Shown piece by piece: positions 34,948 through 42,912 of a stretch of 64,000 bases of DNA. The stretch is from Nitrospirota bacterium (GTDB lineage: Bacteria > Nitrospirota > Thermodesulfovibrionia > UBA6902 > JAJYJJ01), in assembly GCA_021789595.1 (NCBI GenBank), contig JAJYJJ010000005.1, forward strand, positions 85,658-149,657. Direction: 5' to 3'. A model generated the notes under the pieces. It ran no database searches, was not told the origin of the DNA, and worked only from the letters and a program-made list of their open reading frames with translations. Position 1 is the stretch's first letter, and every line of letters starts with the position of its first letter. Both the position numbers and the translations under genes were made by a program.

Positions 34948-35133
34948 TCACTCATCACCTCCTTCTCTCAGACTTAAGCTGTCCAATGGACTCTTTATCT
35001 TACCAAGACTTTTTGTGCTGACGTGAGCAGGATGCCATCTGTGGCCCGGAATGGTCTTAACCTTCGTGACATAATCAGGATTGTAACGAAAAGCAACTAT
35101 TATCCTGTCTGAGTTATCTTTGCTGACGGTCAC
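34948..35133 (-). pseudogene. tyrosine recombinase/integron-type integrase with large internal deletion
   Basis: The 61-residue frame joins two ends of a site-specific tyrosine recombinase. Residues about 9-35, IIVAFRYNPDYVTKVKTIPG then HRWHP, match the N-terminal segment seen in many integrases of this broad group, where WHP is normally followed by a tryptophan-rich strand. Residues 37-52, HVSTKSLGKIKSPLD, match the C-terminal tail that normally follows the catalytic tyrosine (YTHVSTK...SPLD). Everything between, including the catalytic Arg, His and Tyr, is missing. The junction is in frame. Start is GTG at 35133 behind AAAGGGGAGA. The short product cannot be a recombinase. Confidence 0.65.
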
Positions 35134-35157
35134 CCCATGTTATCTCCCCTTTGTGAA

Positions 35158-35186
35158 ATATTATCAACTCCTTCTAGCGCTGTCAA
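35158..35186 (-). promoter_or_regulatory. strong sigma-70-type promoter ahead of the integrase remnant
   Basis: On the minus strand: TTGACA (35186-35181), 17 bases, TAATAT (35163-35158). It lies 25 nt before the GTG start of the remnant, and would read on through the GyrI-like and restriction genes, as a cassette promoter would. Confidence 0.6.
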
Positions 35187-35213
35187 GCTAACGCATTGAA
35201 TCATCTGATAAAA

Positions 35214-35247
35214 TGTAACCCAAACTTTTAAGGAGGTTAGGGTTACA
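35214..35247. repeat. 8-bp inverted repeat upstream of the integrase-remnant promoter
   Basis: TGTAACCC (35214-35221) and GGGTTACA (35240-35247), separated by 18 bp, lie about 30 bp upstream of the -35. A second small palindrome AGGGATAATCCCT follows at 35249. They may be an operator or leftovers of an element end. Confidence 0.4.
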
Positions 35248-35326
35248 TAGGGATAATCCCTTTAAGGCTGACAGATTGGGATAGCAGTAAAGTTGTTATC
35301 TGATAAGAAGTAACAAAAATTATAGG

Positions 35327-35914
35327 TTAGTAATGCTTCTTTAATTCAAACAGCACCTGTTTGGCCACACTCTTCAGGGTCTCGAAAACTCCTATGCCTT
35401 CAACTGCAACACCCTCAAACCATTGAATGCCGTTGGGGTTTAGTATCTGGTTCATCTCCTCAAGCGGTGCGACATTCGGGAGGTCTCTCTTGTTATACTG
35501 TATGATGAAAGCCAGTTTTTCAAGGTCATAGCCCTGCTCGGCAAGGTTTACCCTTAGGTCATCCAGGCTCTCGATATTTGCATCCATCCTCTCTATCTGA
35601 CTGTCTGCAACAAATACAACTCCATCGACACCTTTAAGTATCAGCTTTCTGCTTGCTGCATAGAAGACCTGCCCGGGGACGGTGTAGAGATGAAACCTTA
35701 CCCTGAAGCCCTTTATATCACCGAGGGCAAGTGGAAGAAAATCGAAAAAGAGTGTCCTTTCTGTTTCTGTGGCAAGCGATATAAGCTTGCCTTTCTGTTC
35801 GGGATTCGTCCTTTTATATATGTATTGCAGGTTTGTTGTCTTGCCGCCCAGCCCAGGGCCGTAATAGACTATCTTGCAGTTTATCTCACGGGAGGAATAG
35901 TTTATAAAGGACAC
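35327..35914 (-). CDS. mglA: MglA-type small Ras-like GTPase
   Basis: MglA is the polarity GTPase of rod-shaped motile bacteria. The 195-residue product has P-loop YYGPGLGGKTTNLQYIY (residues 17-33), the switch I region TERTLFFDFLPL, the atypical VPGQVFY in place of the Ras DTAGQ, and the guanine-specifying NKRD in IIQYNKRDLP. It is 9 nt downstream of the MglB gene. In Myxococcus the pair sets cell polarity for gliding and type IV pili; in other bacteria its job is less clear. Confidence 0.93.
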   Translation of the reverse strand: MSFINYSSREINCKIVYYGPGLGGKTTNLQYIYKRTNPEQKGKLISLATETERTLFFDFLPLALGDIKGFRVRFHLYTVPGQVFYAASRKLILKGVDGVVFVADSQIERMDANIESLDDLRVNLAEQGYDLEKLAFIIQYNKRDLPNVAPLEEMNQILNPNGIQWFEGVAVEGIGVFETLKSVAKQVLFELKKHY

Positions 35915-35923
35915 TTGCAGTAC

Positions 35924-36418
35924 CTACCTGAAGAGGTTGTCAATGTCTTCGTCGCTGATCTCCGCAAATGGAGATACCTCTACGCTCCCTTCCACCTTTT
36001 CCTTTTCTGTCTTTGCGGCAATGGAATCAAATATCCTTACGAGGGCGTCAGATGTCTTTTTCACCCTCAGCCGAACAAGGCCGAGCGAGGAACGCTGGTC
36101 AAAGATAACAACAAGGATGACCCTCTGCCCGATAAGGGATATATGGATATTGTCCTTCTCGCCCTCATGGAAGAGTATGGTAAATTCTTTCTCTCCAAGG
36201 AGTCTTGCAATACCGCCTGTGGCAGCGATATTGCCTGCTGTAAGCGATGCAAGGGATGTAGTATCTATGTTGCGGGTTTCTCCTGCAGATGCTATAAGCT
36301 GACCGTTTTTATCAACGAGAAACACCACCTTTGCATTTGCCTGCTGGTGGAGTTTCTGGAGTTCAGCATCTATCTGGCTGAACTCCTCTTCATACATTAC
36401 TAAATCTGGACTAGCCAT
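35924..36418 (-). CDS. mglB: MglB-type roadblock/LC7 domain protein
   Basis: MglB dimers act as GTPase-activating protein for MglA. The roadblock/LC7 core extends from residues 20 to 125: LHQQANAKVVFLVDKNGQLI, SLASLTAGNIAATGGIARLL, and ISLIGQRVILVVIFDQRSSLG. An acidic C-terminal tail (EVSPFAEISDEDIDNLF) follows. The gene is directly before mglA, the usual arrangement, which turns a moderate call into a firm one. No type IV pilus genes are nearby in the window. Confidence 0.9.
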   Translation of the reverse strand: MASPDLVMYEEEFSQIDAELQKLHQQANAKVVFLVDKNGQLIASAGETRNIDTTSLASLTAGNIAATGGIARLLGEKEFTILFHEGEKDNIHISLIGQRVILVVIFDQRSSLGLVRLRVKKTSDALVRIFDSIAAKTEKEKVEGSVEVSPFAEISDEDIDNLFR

Positions 36419-36460
36419 TTGCTACTAAAAATAGCATAAATATTTAGCTTTATCAAGTCC

Positions 36461-37393
36461 TTATTGTCCTTTTGCTAATCTCAAGACGGCCTCCCAATTT
36501 TTGTCCACATCTTCCTGAACCTTTTTGAGCAGGGCCTCGTTGTCGGGTTTAAACAGGTGTTTAAACCTTCCCTGAGGCTTAAGCCACTCTGTAATCGGCT
36601 TCTTTTCCTTGGGCGTGTAGTTCAGTTTTATGATCCCATCCTCTGCCTCATACAGCGGCCAATAACATGTATCAACCGCTAACCTGCAAAGCTCTATGGT
36701 GTTGTTGGTAGCAGTCCTCCATCCGCGGTTACAGGGCGAGATAATATTCAAAAAGGACGGTCCATCAATGGAGAGCGCCTTTTTCACCTTTGTCATAAGG
36801 TCCTTCCAGTGCGAAGGAGATGCCTGAGCAACATATGGGACATTGTGGGCTATCATTATCTTTGTAAGGTCCTTCCTCACCTGTGTCTTCCCTGGCTGAA
36901 CATTTCCAACAGGACTCGTTGTTGTATCAGCGCCGAGGGGCGTTGCACTTGAGCGCTGTATCCCTGTGTTCATATATGCACCGTTGTCATAGCATACATA
37001 GAGGATATTGTGTCCCCTTTCCATTGCACCTGAGAGGCTCTGAAGCCCTATGTCGTATGTCCCACCATCGCCCCCAAAGGCAATGAACTTAATATCTCTC
37101 TGTATCCTGCCCCTTTTCTTCAATGCCCTGTACATGGATTCCACACCGGAGATGGTTGCGGCTGCATTTTCAAAGGCACTGTGTATCCAGGGTATCTTCC
37201 ACGCAGTATAAGGGTAGATGGTTGTTGCAACCTCAAGGCATCCAGTTGCATTGGATGCAATAACAGGCTGTTCAGCAGCCATCAAAACCTGTCTGACAAT
37301 GATGGATGCACCGCAGCCTGCGCAAAGCCTGTGCCCTCCTGTAAGGAGGTCTTCCTTCTTTGATAACTCTTTTAATACAAGGGGTGTTGTCAT
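36461..37393 (-). CDS. porB: 2-oxoacid:ferredoxin oxidoreductase, beta subunit
   Basis: The beta subunit carries thiamine pyrophosphate and iron-sulfur ligands for oxidative decarboxylation of a 2-oxoacid, probably pyruvate, to acyl-CoA with reduction of ferredoxin. Signature pieces: GHRLCAGCGASI with CxxC near residue 23, the TPP-binding FGGDGGTYDIGLQSLSGAMER, and NGAYMNTGIQRSSATPLGA. Length 310 is normal. It follows the alpha gene by 1 nt, and is the last gene of the four-gene leftward operon gamma-delta-alpha-beta. Related ketoisovalerate enzymes look alike; pyruvate is favoured by abundance but not proven. Confidence 0.92.
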   Translation of the reverse strand: MTTPLVLKELSKKEDLLTGGHRLCAGCGASIIVRQVLMAAEQPVIASNATGCLEVATTIYPYTAWKIPWIHSAFENAAATISGVESMYRALKKRGRIQRDIKFIAFGGDGGTYDIGLQSLSGAMERGHNILYVCYDNGAYMNTGIQRSSATPLGADTTTSPVGNVQPGKTQVRKDLTKIMIAHNVPYVAQASPSHWKDLMTKVKKALSIDGPSFLNIISPCNRGWRTATNNTIELCRLAVDTCYWPLYEAEDGIIKLNYTPKEKKPITEWLKPQGRFKHLFKPDNEALLKKVQEDVDKNWEAVLRLAKGQ

Positions 37394-37394
37394 G

Positions 37395-38573
37395 TTATTC
37401 CCTCACAGTGATGTATTCTTTAAAGGTTTTTGCCTTTCCTGTATTGGCTATTTCAGCAAGTTCATTCAGTACAGTCTCTGCATGTTCTGGAAGGAAATCC
37501 CTTCCTCCAAGCCCATAGACCTTATTTATCATAACAGGCCTCTCCTTTATATGTATCAATGCAGAGCTTATCTCCATAAACAGGGGGCCGTAACCTCCAG
37601 AGGAATCTGCCCTGTCCATAACACATATTGCCTTTACACCTTTAAGGGCATCTGCTATCTCCTCATACGGGAATGGCCTGAAGAGCCTCGGCTTTAAAAG
37701 CCCTGCCTTGATGCCCCTGTTTCTGAGGTCATCGATTACATCCTTGGCCGTGCCTGCTGCTGAGCCCATTATTACAAGTGTAATATCAGCATCGCCAAGC
37801 CTGTAGTCCTCAAAGAGGCCATATGACCTTCCGCTCAGTTTCCCGAATCGCTCTGCTACATCAAGGACCACGGCCTTGACCTTTCCCATGGCATCTGCCT
37901 GTGCCTTCTTGTGTTCCATAAAGTAATCAGGGAGAACAAGTGCACCAATGGTCTTTGGGTTATCTATATCAAGCAGGGGGTTCAATGCCTTATACTCGCC
38001 AATAAAATCCTTGACCTCCTCATCCTTCAGATACTCCATCCTCTCTATAGAATGGCTTATGATAAAACCATCCATGCAGGTCATTATCGGAAGCCTTATG
38101 TCCATGTGCTCTGCAATCCTTAGGGCCTGGATAGTGTTGTCATATGCCTCCTGTGCATTCTCAGAGTACAGTTGTATCCAGCCTGCATCCCTTGCACCCA
38201 TGCCATCTGAATGGTCGCCGTGGATGTTTATTGGCGCAGAAAGTGCCCTGTTTACCAGCGCCATAAGGATAGGGAACCTCATGCCTGATGCTATATAGAG
38301 CATCTCCCACATCAGGGCAAGGCCCTGGGATGATGTTGCAGTTACCACCCTTCCGCCAGCGGCGGCAGCGCCAATGCATGCGCTCATTGCGCTGTGCTCG
38401 CTTTCAACAGTCACAAGTATAGTGTTCACATCACCGTCTGCAACAAATGCAGCGAACCTCTGCATTATCTCTGTGGAGGGAGTAATTGGATAGGCCGCAC
38501 ACACATCCGGATCTATCTGCCTCAATGCTTCTGCAACTGCCTGATTGCCTGTTACCGCAACTGCCTTAGCCAT
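37395..38573 (-). CDS. porA: 2-oxoacid:ferredoxin oxidoreductase, alpha subunit
   Basis: The alpha subunit holds the pyrimidine-binding and C-terminal domains of the enzyme. It begins with AVTGNQAVAEALRQIDPDVC, AAYPITPSTEIMQRFA, and continues ESEHSAMSACIGAAAAGGRV, TATSSQGLALMWEMLYIASG, and MSAAGT-like GSAAGTAKDVID. Its 392 residues are in the normal range. The gene lies between the ferredoxin subunit (same-base adjacency) and porB, with no gaps, so the four subunits are surely one transcript. Confidence 0.94.
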   Translation of the reverse strand: MAKAVAVTGNQAVAEALRQIDPDVCAAYPITPSTEIMQRFAAFVADGDVNTILVTVESEHSAMSACIGAAAAGGRVVTATSSQGLALMWEMLYIASGMRFPILMALVNRALSAPINIHGDHSDGMGARDAGWIQLYSENAQEAYDNTIQALRIAEHMDIRLPIMTCMDGFIISHSIERMEYLKDEEVKDFIGEYKALNPLLDIDNPKTIGALVLPDYFMEHKKAQADAMGKVKAVVLDVAERFGKLSGRSYGLFEDYRLGDADITLVIMGSAAGTAKDVIDDLRNRGIKAGLLKPRLFRPFPYEEIADALKGVKAICVMDRADSSGGYGPLFMEISSALIHIKERPVMINKVYGLGGRDFLPEHAETVLNELAEIANTGKAKTFKEYITVRE

Positions 38574-38870
38574 CTATTTCCCCTCCTCTACCATTACTAT
38601 TGCCTTCTGTCCTTTTTTGCCAGGGCATTCATAAGCACATACACCGCAGCCCTTGCAGTGCTTGTAATCAAAACCTGTCATCTTTCCATCCTTAGTAATA
38701 ACAGCAGAATCAGGGCAGAAGACCCAGCAGAAAAGGCACTGAATACAGTTTTCCTCTTTCCATTCAGGTCTAAATGCCCTCCATGAACCTGTATTATACT
38801 CATCGGCATTACCTGCCTCAAGGATGACTCCGCCGCCTGGTGTAAGGTCCTTCCATCCCTTTGGTTTCAT
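38574..38870 (-). CDS. porD: 2-oxoacid:ferredoxin oxidoreductase, delta (2[4Fe-4S]) subunit
   Basis: A 98-residue ferredoxin-type subunit relaying electrons from the TPP site to external ferredoxin. Two cysteine clusters are visible: CIQCLFCWVFCPDSAV (residues about 41-56) and CKGCGVCAYECPG (about 73-85), enough for two [4Fe-4S] centres. The N-terminal part has the usual PorD segment GSWRAFRPEWKEENC. It is placed between gamma and alpha genes, as in thermophilic archaea and bacteria with separate subunits. Confidence 0.93.
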   Translation of the reverse strand: MKPKGWKDLTPGGGVILEAGNADEYNTGSWRAFRPEWKEENCIQCLFCWVFCPDSAVITKDGKMTGFDYKHCKGCGVCAYECPGKKGQKAIVMVEEGK

Positions 38871-38881
38871 TTATTCCTCCG

Positions 38882-39457
38882 TTATCCCGCCTTCAGTTCA
38901 TTATAGCCACGTCTTGTGGCCTCGATATTTGCCTCGATTATCTTTGAAGAAAACTTCTTTCCAAAACTCGCCCTCACATCCTCAAGAAGTATATCAAGCG
39001 GAATGATGTTCGATGCCTTTGCCAGTGCCCCGAGCATGCATGAATTGGGCAGCGCCCTGCCAATGGTTTCAAGGGATATCTTTGTTGCATCCACTGTGAA
39101 GACCTTTTGATTATTGCTGAGAGAAAGTTTCTGTTTTATCTCCTTTGGATCCCTGGGTGAATTAATAATAAAGATGGCATCGTCCTTTGCGCCATCTGTA
39201 ACATTTACGCCGTCAAGAAGTGTTACATCCACTACCATTATGATATTCGGTCTTGTAACTGGGCAGTGAAGCCGAAGCGGCCTGTCGCCTATACGATTAT
39301 ATGCCCTGAGAGGGGCACCTGCCCTTTCTGGCCCGTATTCTGGAAATGCCTGGACATGTCTTCCACCACTTAATGCCGCATCTGCAAGAACCTTTGCAGC
39401 AGTAACTGTCCCCTGGCCACCACGACCATGCCACCTTATTTCGATGAGATCTGACAT
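38882..39457 (-). CDS. porC: 2-oxoacid:ferredoxin oxidoreductase, gamma subunit
   Basis: First gene of the Por operon, preceded by a very strong ribosome site AAAAGGAGGACGC. It opens IEIRWHGRGGQGTVTAAKVL, then FPEYGPERAGAPLRAYNRIG and PNSCMLGALAKASNIIPLD, the usual gamma blocks. Length is 191 residues. The gamma subunit binds the CoA end of the reaction. No other oxidoreductase of this kind lies in the window. Confidence 0.93.
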   Translation of the reverse strand: MSDLIEIRWHGRGGQGTVTAAKVLADAALSGGRHVQAFPEYGPERAGAPLRAYNRIGDRPLRLHCPVTRPNIIMVVDVTLLDGVNVTDGAKDDAIFIINSPRDPKEIKQKLSLSNNQKVFTVDATKISLETIGRALPNSCMLGALAKASNIIPLDILLEDVRASFGKKFSSKIIEANIEATRRGYNELKAG

Positions 39458-39758
39458 GCGTCCTCCTTTTTAAGAACTATAGAAGTAAATAACGGATGAC
39501 AATGACTGAAGATGCCCCTTTAGATGCTCCTTTGGAACATTGCATTAGCCACTGTTTTTACAATATATCCTAAAACATATTGGATTTTCAAGTGCTGAAG
39601 CAGTTTGTTGAATCAATTAGATTTCAACAGTGATGGCTGGTCAACGACTCGTAAGGCGAGAATTTTACATAGATCTGAACTGCCTATCCCATGTCTATAT
39701 TGAGTGGAGATGTAGTGCCCTTGTTATCAGGAAGCATTTCAGGCTATATTATAGCATT
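39458..39758. other. 301-bp intergenic region between por and hisF
   Basis: No gene is supported here. Visible items are a short imperfect tandem repeat (GATGCCCCTTTA then GATGCTCCTTTG) near 39510-39535, a small CTCG...CGAG hairpin near 39646, and a promoter-like sequence at its right end. The divergent por and hisF promoters must lie here. Confidence 0.4.
39721..39750 (+). promoter_or_regulatory. possible hisF promoter with almost no leader
   Basis: TTGTTA (39721-39726), 18 bases, TATATT (39745-39750). The hisF ATG is at 39759, so transcription would begin within a few bases of the start codon. There is no Shine-Dalgarno sequence before this ATG, consistent with leaderless initiation. Confidence 0.35.
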
Positions 39759-40637
39759 ATGCTTGCAAAGAGGATAATACCCTGTCTTGATGTAAAGGAA
39801 GGAAGGATTGTCAAGGGTGTGAGCTTTATAAACCTGAGGGACGCAGGAGACCCTGTGGAGAACGCAAGATTTTACGATGAACAGGGTGCAGATGAGCTTG
39901 TTTTCCTTGATATAACGGCATCCCACGAAAAGAGGAATATAATAATAGATGTTGTAATGAGAACCGCTGAAGAGGTCTTTATGCCTCTGACAGTTGGAGG
40001 CGGAATAAAGACGCTTGATGGTATCAGGGGGCTTCTTAAGGCAGGATGCGACAAGGTTTCCATAAATACAACTGCTGTAAATAATCCTGATTTTATAAGG
40101 GAGGCTGCAGAAAGGTTTGGAAGCCAGTGCATAGTTGTTGCCATAGACGCAAAGCGTGTGCATGATTCAAGATTTGAAATCAGGAGTCTTGAGGAACTAC
40201 CTGAATGGCTAATTACATCAGAAGAACTTAAAGATAAACTCCTTATCTCTCAGCCTCCAGCCTTCAGCCGTCAGCCTTCAGCGCTGTGGGAGGTCTATAC
40301 CCACGGAGGAAGAAAACCAAAAGGCATCAATGCAGTGCAATGGGCAAGATACATGGAAGAACTCGGTGCTGGCGAAATCCTCCTTACAAGCATGGATAAG
40401 GATGGAACAAAGGACGGATATGATTTAGATCTCACAAGGGCGGTTTCCGAGTCTGTCACAATTCCTGTCATAGCATCAGGCGGTGTTGGGAATCTCGAAC
40501 ATCTATATGAGGGAATTGTTTACGGCAAGGCTGATGCGGTTCTTGCTGCATCCATATTCCATTACAGGGAATATACTGTAAGGGAGGCAAAGGAGTATTT
40601 GAAGAATAAGGGAGTGCCTGTTAGGATAACTAATTGA
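39759..40637 (+). CDS. hisF: imidazole glycerol phosphate synthase cyclase subunit with in-frame insertion
   Basis: HisF joins ammonia from HisH to PRFAR, forming imidazole-glycerol phosphate and AICAR in histidine synthesis. The start at ATG 39759 gives [20 protein letters not shown] with catalytic Asp11. The second catalytic Asp lies in VVAIDAKRV. Directly after KRV, where other HisF proteins have about three residues before [10 protein letters not shown], this one has about 42 residues encoded by 40161-40286, so the total is 292 instead of about 253. The insertion contains tandem TCAGCCK heptamers. The frame stays open and the C-terminal half ([20 protein letters not shown]) is intact, so it is probably functional. 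The rest of his is elsewhere. Confidence 0.95.
   Translation: MLAKRIIPCLDVKEGRIVKGVSFINLRDAGDPVENARFYDEQGADELVFLDITASHEKRNIIIDVVMRTAEEVFMPLTVGGGIKTLDGIRGLLKAGCDKVSINTTAVNNPDFIREAAERFGSQCIVVAIDAKRVHDSRFEIRSLEELPEWLITSEELKDKLLISQPPAFSRQPSALWEVYTHGGRKPKGINAVQWARYMEELGAGEILLTSMDKDGTKDGYDLDLTRAVSESVTIPVIASGGVGNLEHLYEGIVYGKADAVLAASIFHYREYTVREAKEYLKNKGVPVRITN
40161..40286 (+). repeat. in-frame repeat-bearing insertion inside hisF
   Basis: Inserted in the loop after the catalytic Asp strand. Its 3' part (about 40252-40283) is made of 7-bp units related to TCAGCCT/TCAGCCG, encoding a proline- and serine-rich stretch ([12 protein letters not shown]). The 5' part encodes a charged helix-like segment. 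Confidence 0.75.
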
Positions 40638-41631
40638 TTCTCATCTTATTTAGCATATCGTCATGCGCCGGTCTAACAGTCTCTTTTATAACTGAGCCGT
40701 TTCTTGAGATTGTGACCTCAACCTGCGGTTCATTCTTTTTATCGCTGTATCTTGCGCATATGGAGGCTGTAAGACCAATATGTCCATCTGCCCCCTCGCC
40801 CCTTAAAATTACCAGAGGGCTTCCTGTATCTTTTACCTCAAGTAGATAATCACCTGTCTTAAGGAGGCCGTTTATCTGTCCATTCTCTCTTTTGTCCCTG
40901 CCGACTATTACCTTACACCTGTCTGATATCCTGAAATGCCTTCCAACCTTCAGGAGATTTAAATCGCTGAAATCCGGCTCAGGCGTATACAGCAGGAGGT
41001 CTTTAAGCCTCCTTGAATATATCGGGTCTGTCAGCAGACATCCACCTGCAGGCGCAGGATATTCGGTTAATCCAAACTCCCTTGCAATGGCCATCTGTGA
41101 TTTCCTCGACCTTCCATGAAAGTCATACAGCCTTTCCCTATCCACAATGCCCCTTTCCTCTGGAATGGTGATTGGAAGGAGTCTTGCAGAAAGAGGCCTC
41201 AGGACAAGACCATCAAGCCCTGCCTCTCTTGCTATTATTGCAAGGGTATCCTTTTTCTGGCTCATGGGACGCTGTCCAAGCACCTCGCCTGTGATAATAA
41301 AATCCGCACCAACTGCATCCATCAGATCCTTTGCTTCCTTGAGCATGAGTATACGGCAGTCTATACACGGGTTCATGTTCCTGCCGTGTCCAAATTTCGG
41401 ATTTTTCACAATGGCAAGAAACCTTTCTCCGAGATGGCTCAGTTTTACCTTAAAGCCGAACCTCTCAGCCGCCGGGAACGGGTCCTTTGAGCAGCTTGAG
41501 CTGTCGGTAATATCGCAGCCAAAATGGGTAAGAAAGGTCAGGGCAGTAACATCAATCCCCTGTCTTAACAGGACAATGATTGAAAGGGTGCTGTCAAGAC
41601 CTCCTGATAGAAGGGCAATAGCATTTGGCAT
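40630..41631 (-). CDS. PP-loop ATPase, MnmA/ThiI-like tRNA thiolation protein
   Basis: This protein has the PP-loop SGGLDSTL directly after the start ([14 protein letters not shown]), as in enzymes that adenylate tRNA for sulfur insertion. Cysteines in [13 protein letters not shown] and in [12 protein letters not shown] could serve sulfur transfer. [11 protein letters not shown] and PAGGCLLTD are typical of a family often annotated as MnmA-like. The C-terminal about 120 residues resemble an NFACT-R-type RNA-binding part. The frame extends upstream to 41871 but overlaps the start of the divergent aminotransferase gene. ATG 41631 (or 41646) is the sensible start. It converges on hisF with an 8-bp overlap. 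Exact tRNA target unknown. Confidence 0.75.
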   Translation of the reverse strand: MPNAIALLSGGLDSTLSIIVLLRQGIDVTALTFLTHFGCDITDSSSCSKDPFPAAERFGFKVKLSHLGERFLAIVKNPKFGHGRNMNPCIDCRILMLKEAKDLMDAVGADFIITGEVLGQRPMSQKKDTLAIIAREAGLDGLVLRPLSARLLPITIPEERGIVDRERLYDFHGRSRKSQMAIAREFGLTEYPAPAGGCLLTDPIYSRRLKDLLLYTPEPDFSDLNLLKVGRHFRISDRCKVIVGRDKRENGQINGLLKTGDYLLEVKDTGSPLVILRGEGADGHIGLTASICARYSDKKNEPQVEVTISRNGSVIKETVRPAHDDMLNKMRIN

Positions 41632-41708
41632 ATATAAAATTATCATTTTGAGGCCAAAGGAGTCAACTTTCTGGAGAAAATCGGACTGAGATTGTGTTAT
41701 AATTGTCC

Positions 41709-42899
41709 ATGCTTGCAAACAGGGTTCGGTCAATAAAGCCATCGCCAACACTTGCCATAGATGCAAAGGCAAAGGAGCTGAAGTCATCAGGCGTTGATAT
41801 AGTGAACTTTGGTATTGGTGAACCTGACTTTGATACGCCTGAGAATATAAAAGAGGCTGCCATAAAGGCAATAAGGGACGGCTTTACAAAATACACACCT
41901 GCCTCAGGCATAGTCGAATTAAAGGATGCAATAATCGAGAAGTTAAAGAATGACAATGGCCTCGATTATACAAGGGACGAGATCGTTGTCTCATGCGGGG
42001 CAAAGCACAGCCTCTATAATATTGCACAGGCCATCCTGAGCCCGGGAGATGAGGTATTGATACCATCGCCGTACTGGGTGTCATATCCTGACCAGGTGAT
42101 ATTAAACGACGCAGTGCCTGTGATTGTAGATACAGAAGAAAAGGACAATTTTAAGCTAAACCCTGAATCCCTTGAAAGGCATATAACAGACAGGACAAAG
42201 GCCCTTATACTCAACAGTCCGTCCAACCCTACAGGGTTTGCCTATGCCAGGGAAACGCTTGAGAGGGTTGCCGAGATTGCTATAGAGAAAGGGATATTTA
42301 TAATCTCGGATGAGATATATGAGAAGATAATATACGATGGGTTCAGACATATAAGCATTGCATCCCTTGGGGATGATGTAAAGGCTATTACAATAACCGT
42401 CAACGGCCTTTCAAAATCCCACTGCATGACAGGCTGGAGGATAGGCTATGCAGCAGGGCCAAGGGACATTATAAAGGCAATGACAAACATCCAGAGTCAG
42501 AGCACATCCAACCCCAATTCAATAGCACAGAAGGCCGCTGTAGAGGCATTGAAGGGCAACCAGGACTCTATAAAAAGGATGGTATCTGAATTTAAAGACA
42601 GACGCGATTTTATAGTTGCTGAATTAAATAAGATAAGGGGCCTCTCATGTCCAATGCCGCAGGGCGCCTTTTATGTATTTCCAAGGGTGGATGGTTTATA
42701 CGGCAAGGGCTTTAATGGATGGAGCATAACCAGCTCCTCTGAACTCTCGCTATATCTGCTTGAAGAGGCAGAGGTTGCGGTTGTCCCTGGAGCGGCTTTT
42801 GGAAAGGACGCATATATAAGGCTCTCCTATGCAACATCCATAGGCCAGATAAAGAAAGGTGTTGAGCGGCTGAAAAAGGCCTGCGAACAGCTTAGTTAA
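41709..42899 (+). CDS. aspC: PLP-dependent aspartate/aromatic aminotransferase
   Basis: Class I fold-type I aminotransferase of 396 residues. Family features: NFGIGEPDFDTPENI near residue 34, YTPASGIVELKDAI, the NSPSNPTGFAY block with the cofactor-binding Asn, SDEIYEKIIYDG, and the PLP lysine in GLSKSHCMTGWRIGYAAGP near residue 236. The substrate-binding arginine is in AYIRLSYATS. This subgroup (AAT-I beta) usually acts on aspartate, some on prephenate or aromatic acids. The start at ATG 41709 matches the family N-terminus (LANRVRSIKPSPTLAI); a TTG two codons upstream is possible. Confidence 0.92.
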   Translation: MLANRVRSIKPSPTLAIDAKAKELKSSGVDIVNFGIGEPDFDTPENIKEAAIKAIRDGFTKYTPASGIVELKDAIIEKLKNDNGLDYTRDEIVVSCGAKHSLYNIAQAILSPGDEVLIPSPYWVSYPDQVILNDAVPVIVDTEEKDNFKLNPESLERHITDRTKALILNSPSNPTGFAYARETLERVAEIAIEKGIFIISDEIYEKIIYDGFRHISIASLGDDVKAITITVNGLSKSHCMTGWRIGYAAGPRDIIKAMTNIQSQSTSNPNSIAQKAAVEALKGNQDSIKRMVSEFKDRRDFIVAELNKIRGLSCPMPQGAFYVFPRVDGLYGKGFNGWSITSSSELSLYLLEEAEVAVVPGAAFGKDAYIRLSYATSIGQIKKGVERLKKACEQLS

Positions 42900-42912
42900 T
42901 CCCAATATCTAC

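Noticed and set aside
39640..39700. tRNA-like sequence upstream of hisF
   Set aside because: Only a four-pair CTCG/CGAG hairpin is present; no cloverleaf can be drawn.
39630..39758. Longer hisF with start at 39630
   Set aside because: The HisF family begins [15 protein letters not shown], exactly at ATG 39759; the extra 43 residues have no family match.
41632..41871. Extended N-terminus of the PP-loop protein
   Set aside because: It overlaps the beginning of the divergent aminotransferase gene and looks like antisense translation; the PP-loop family begins at about 41631.
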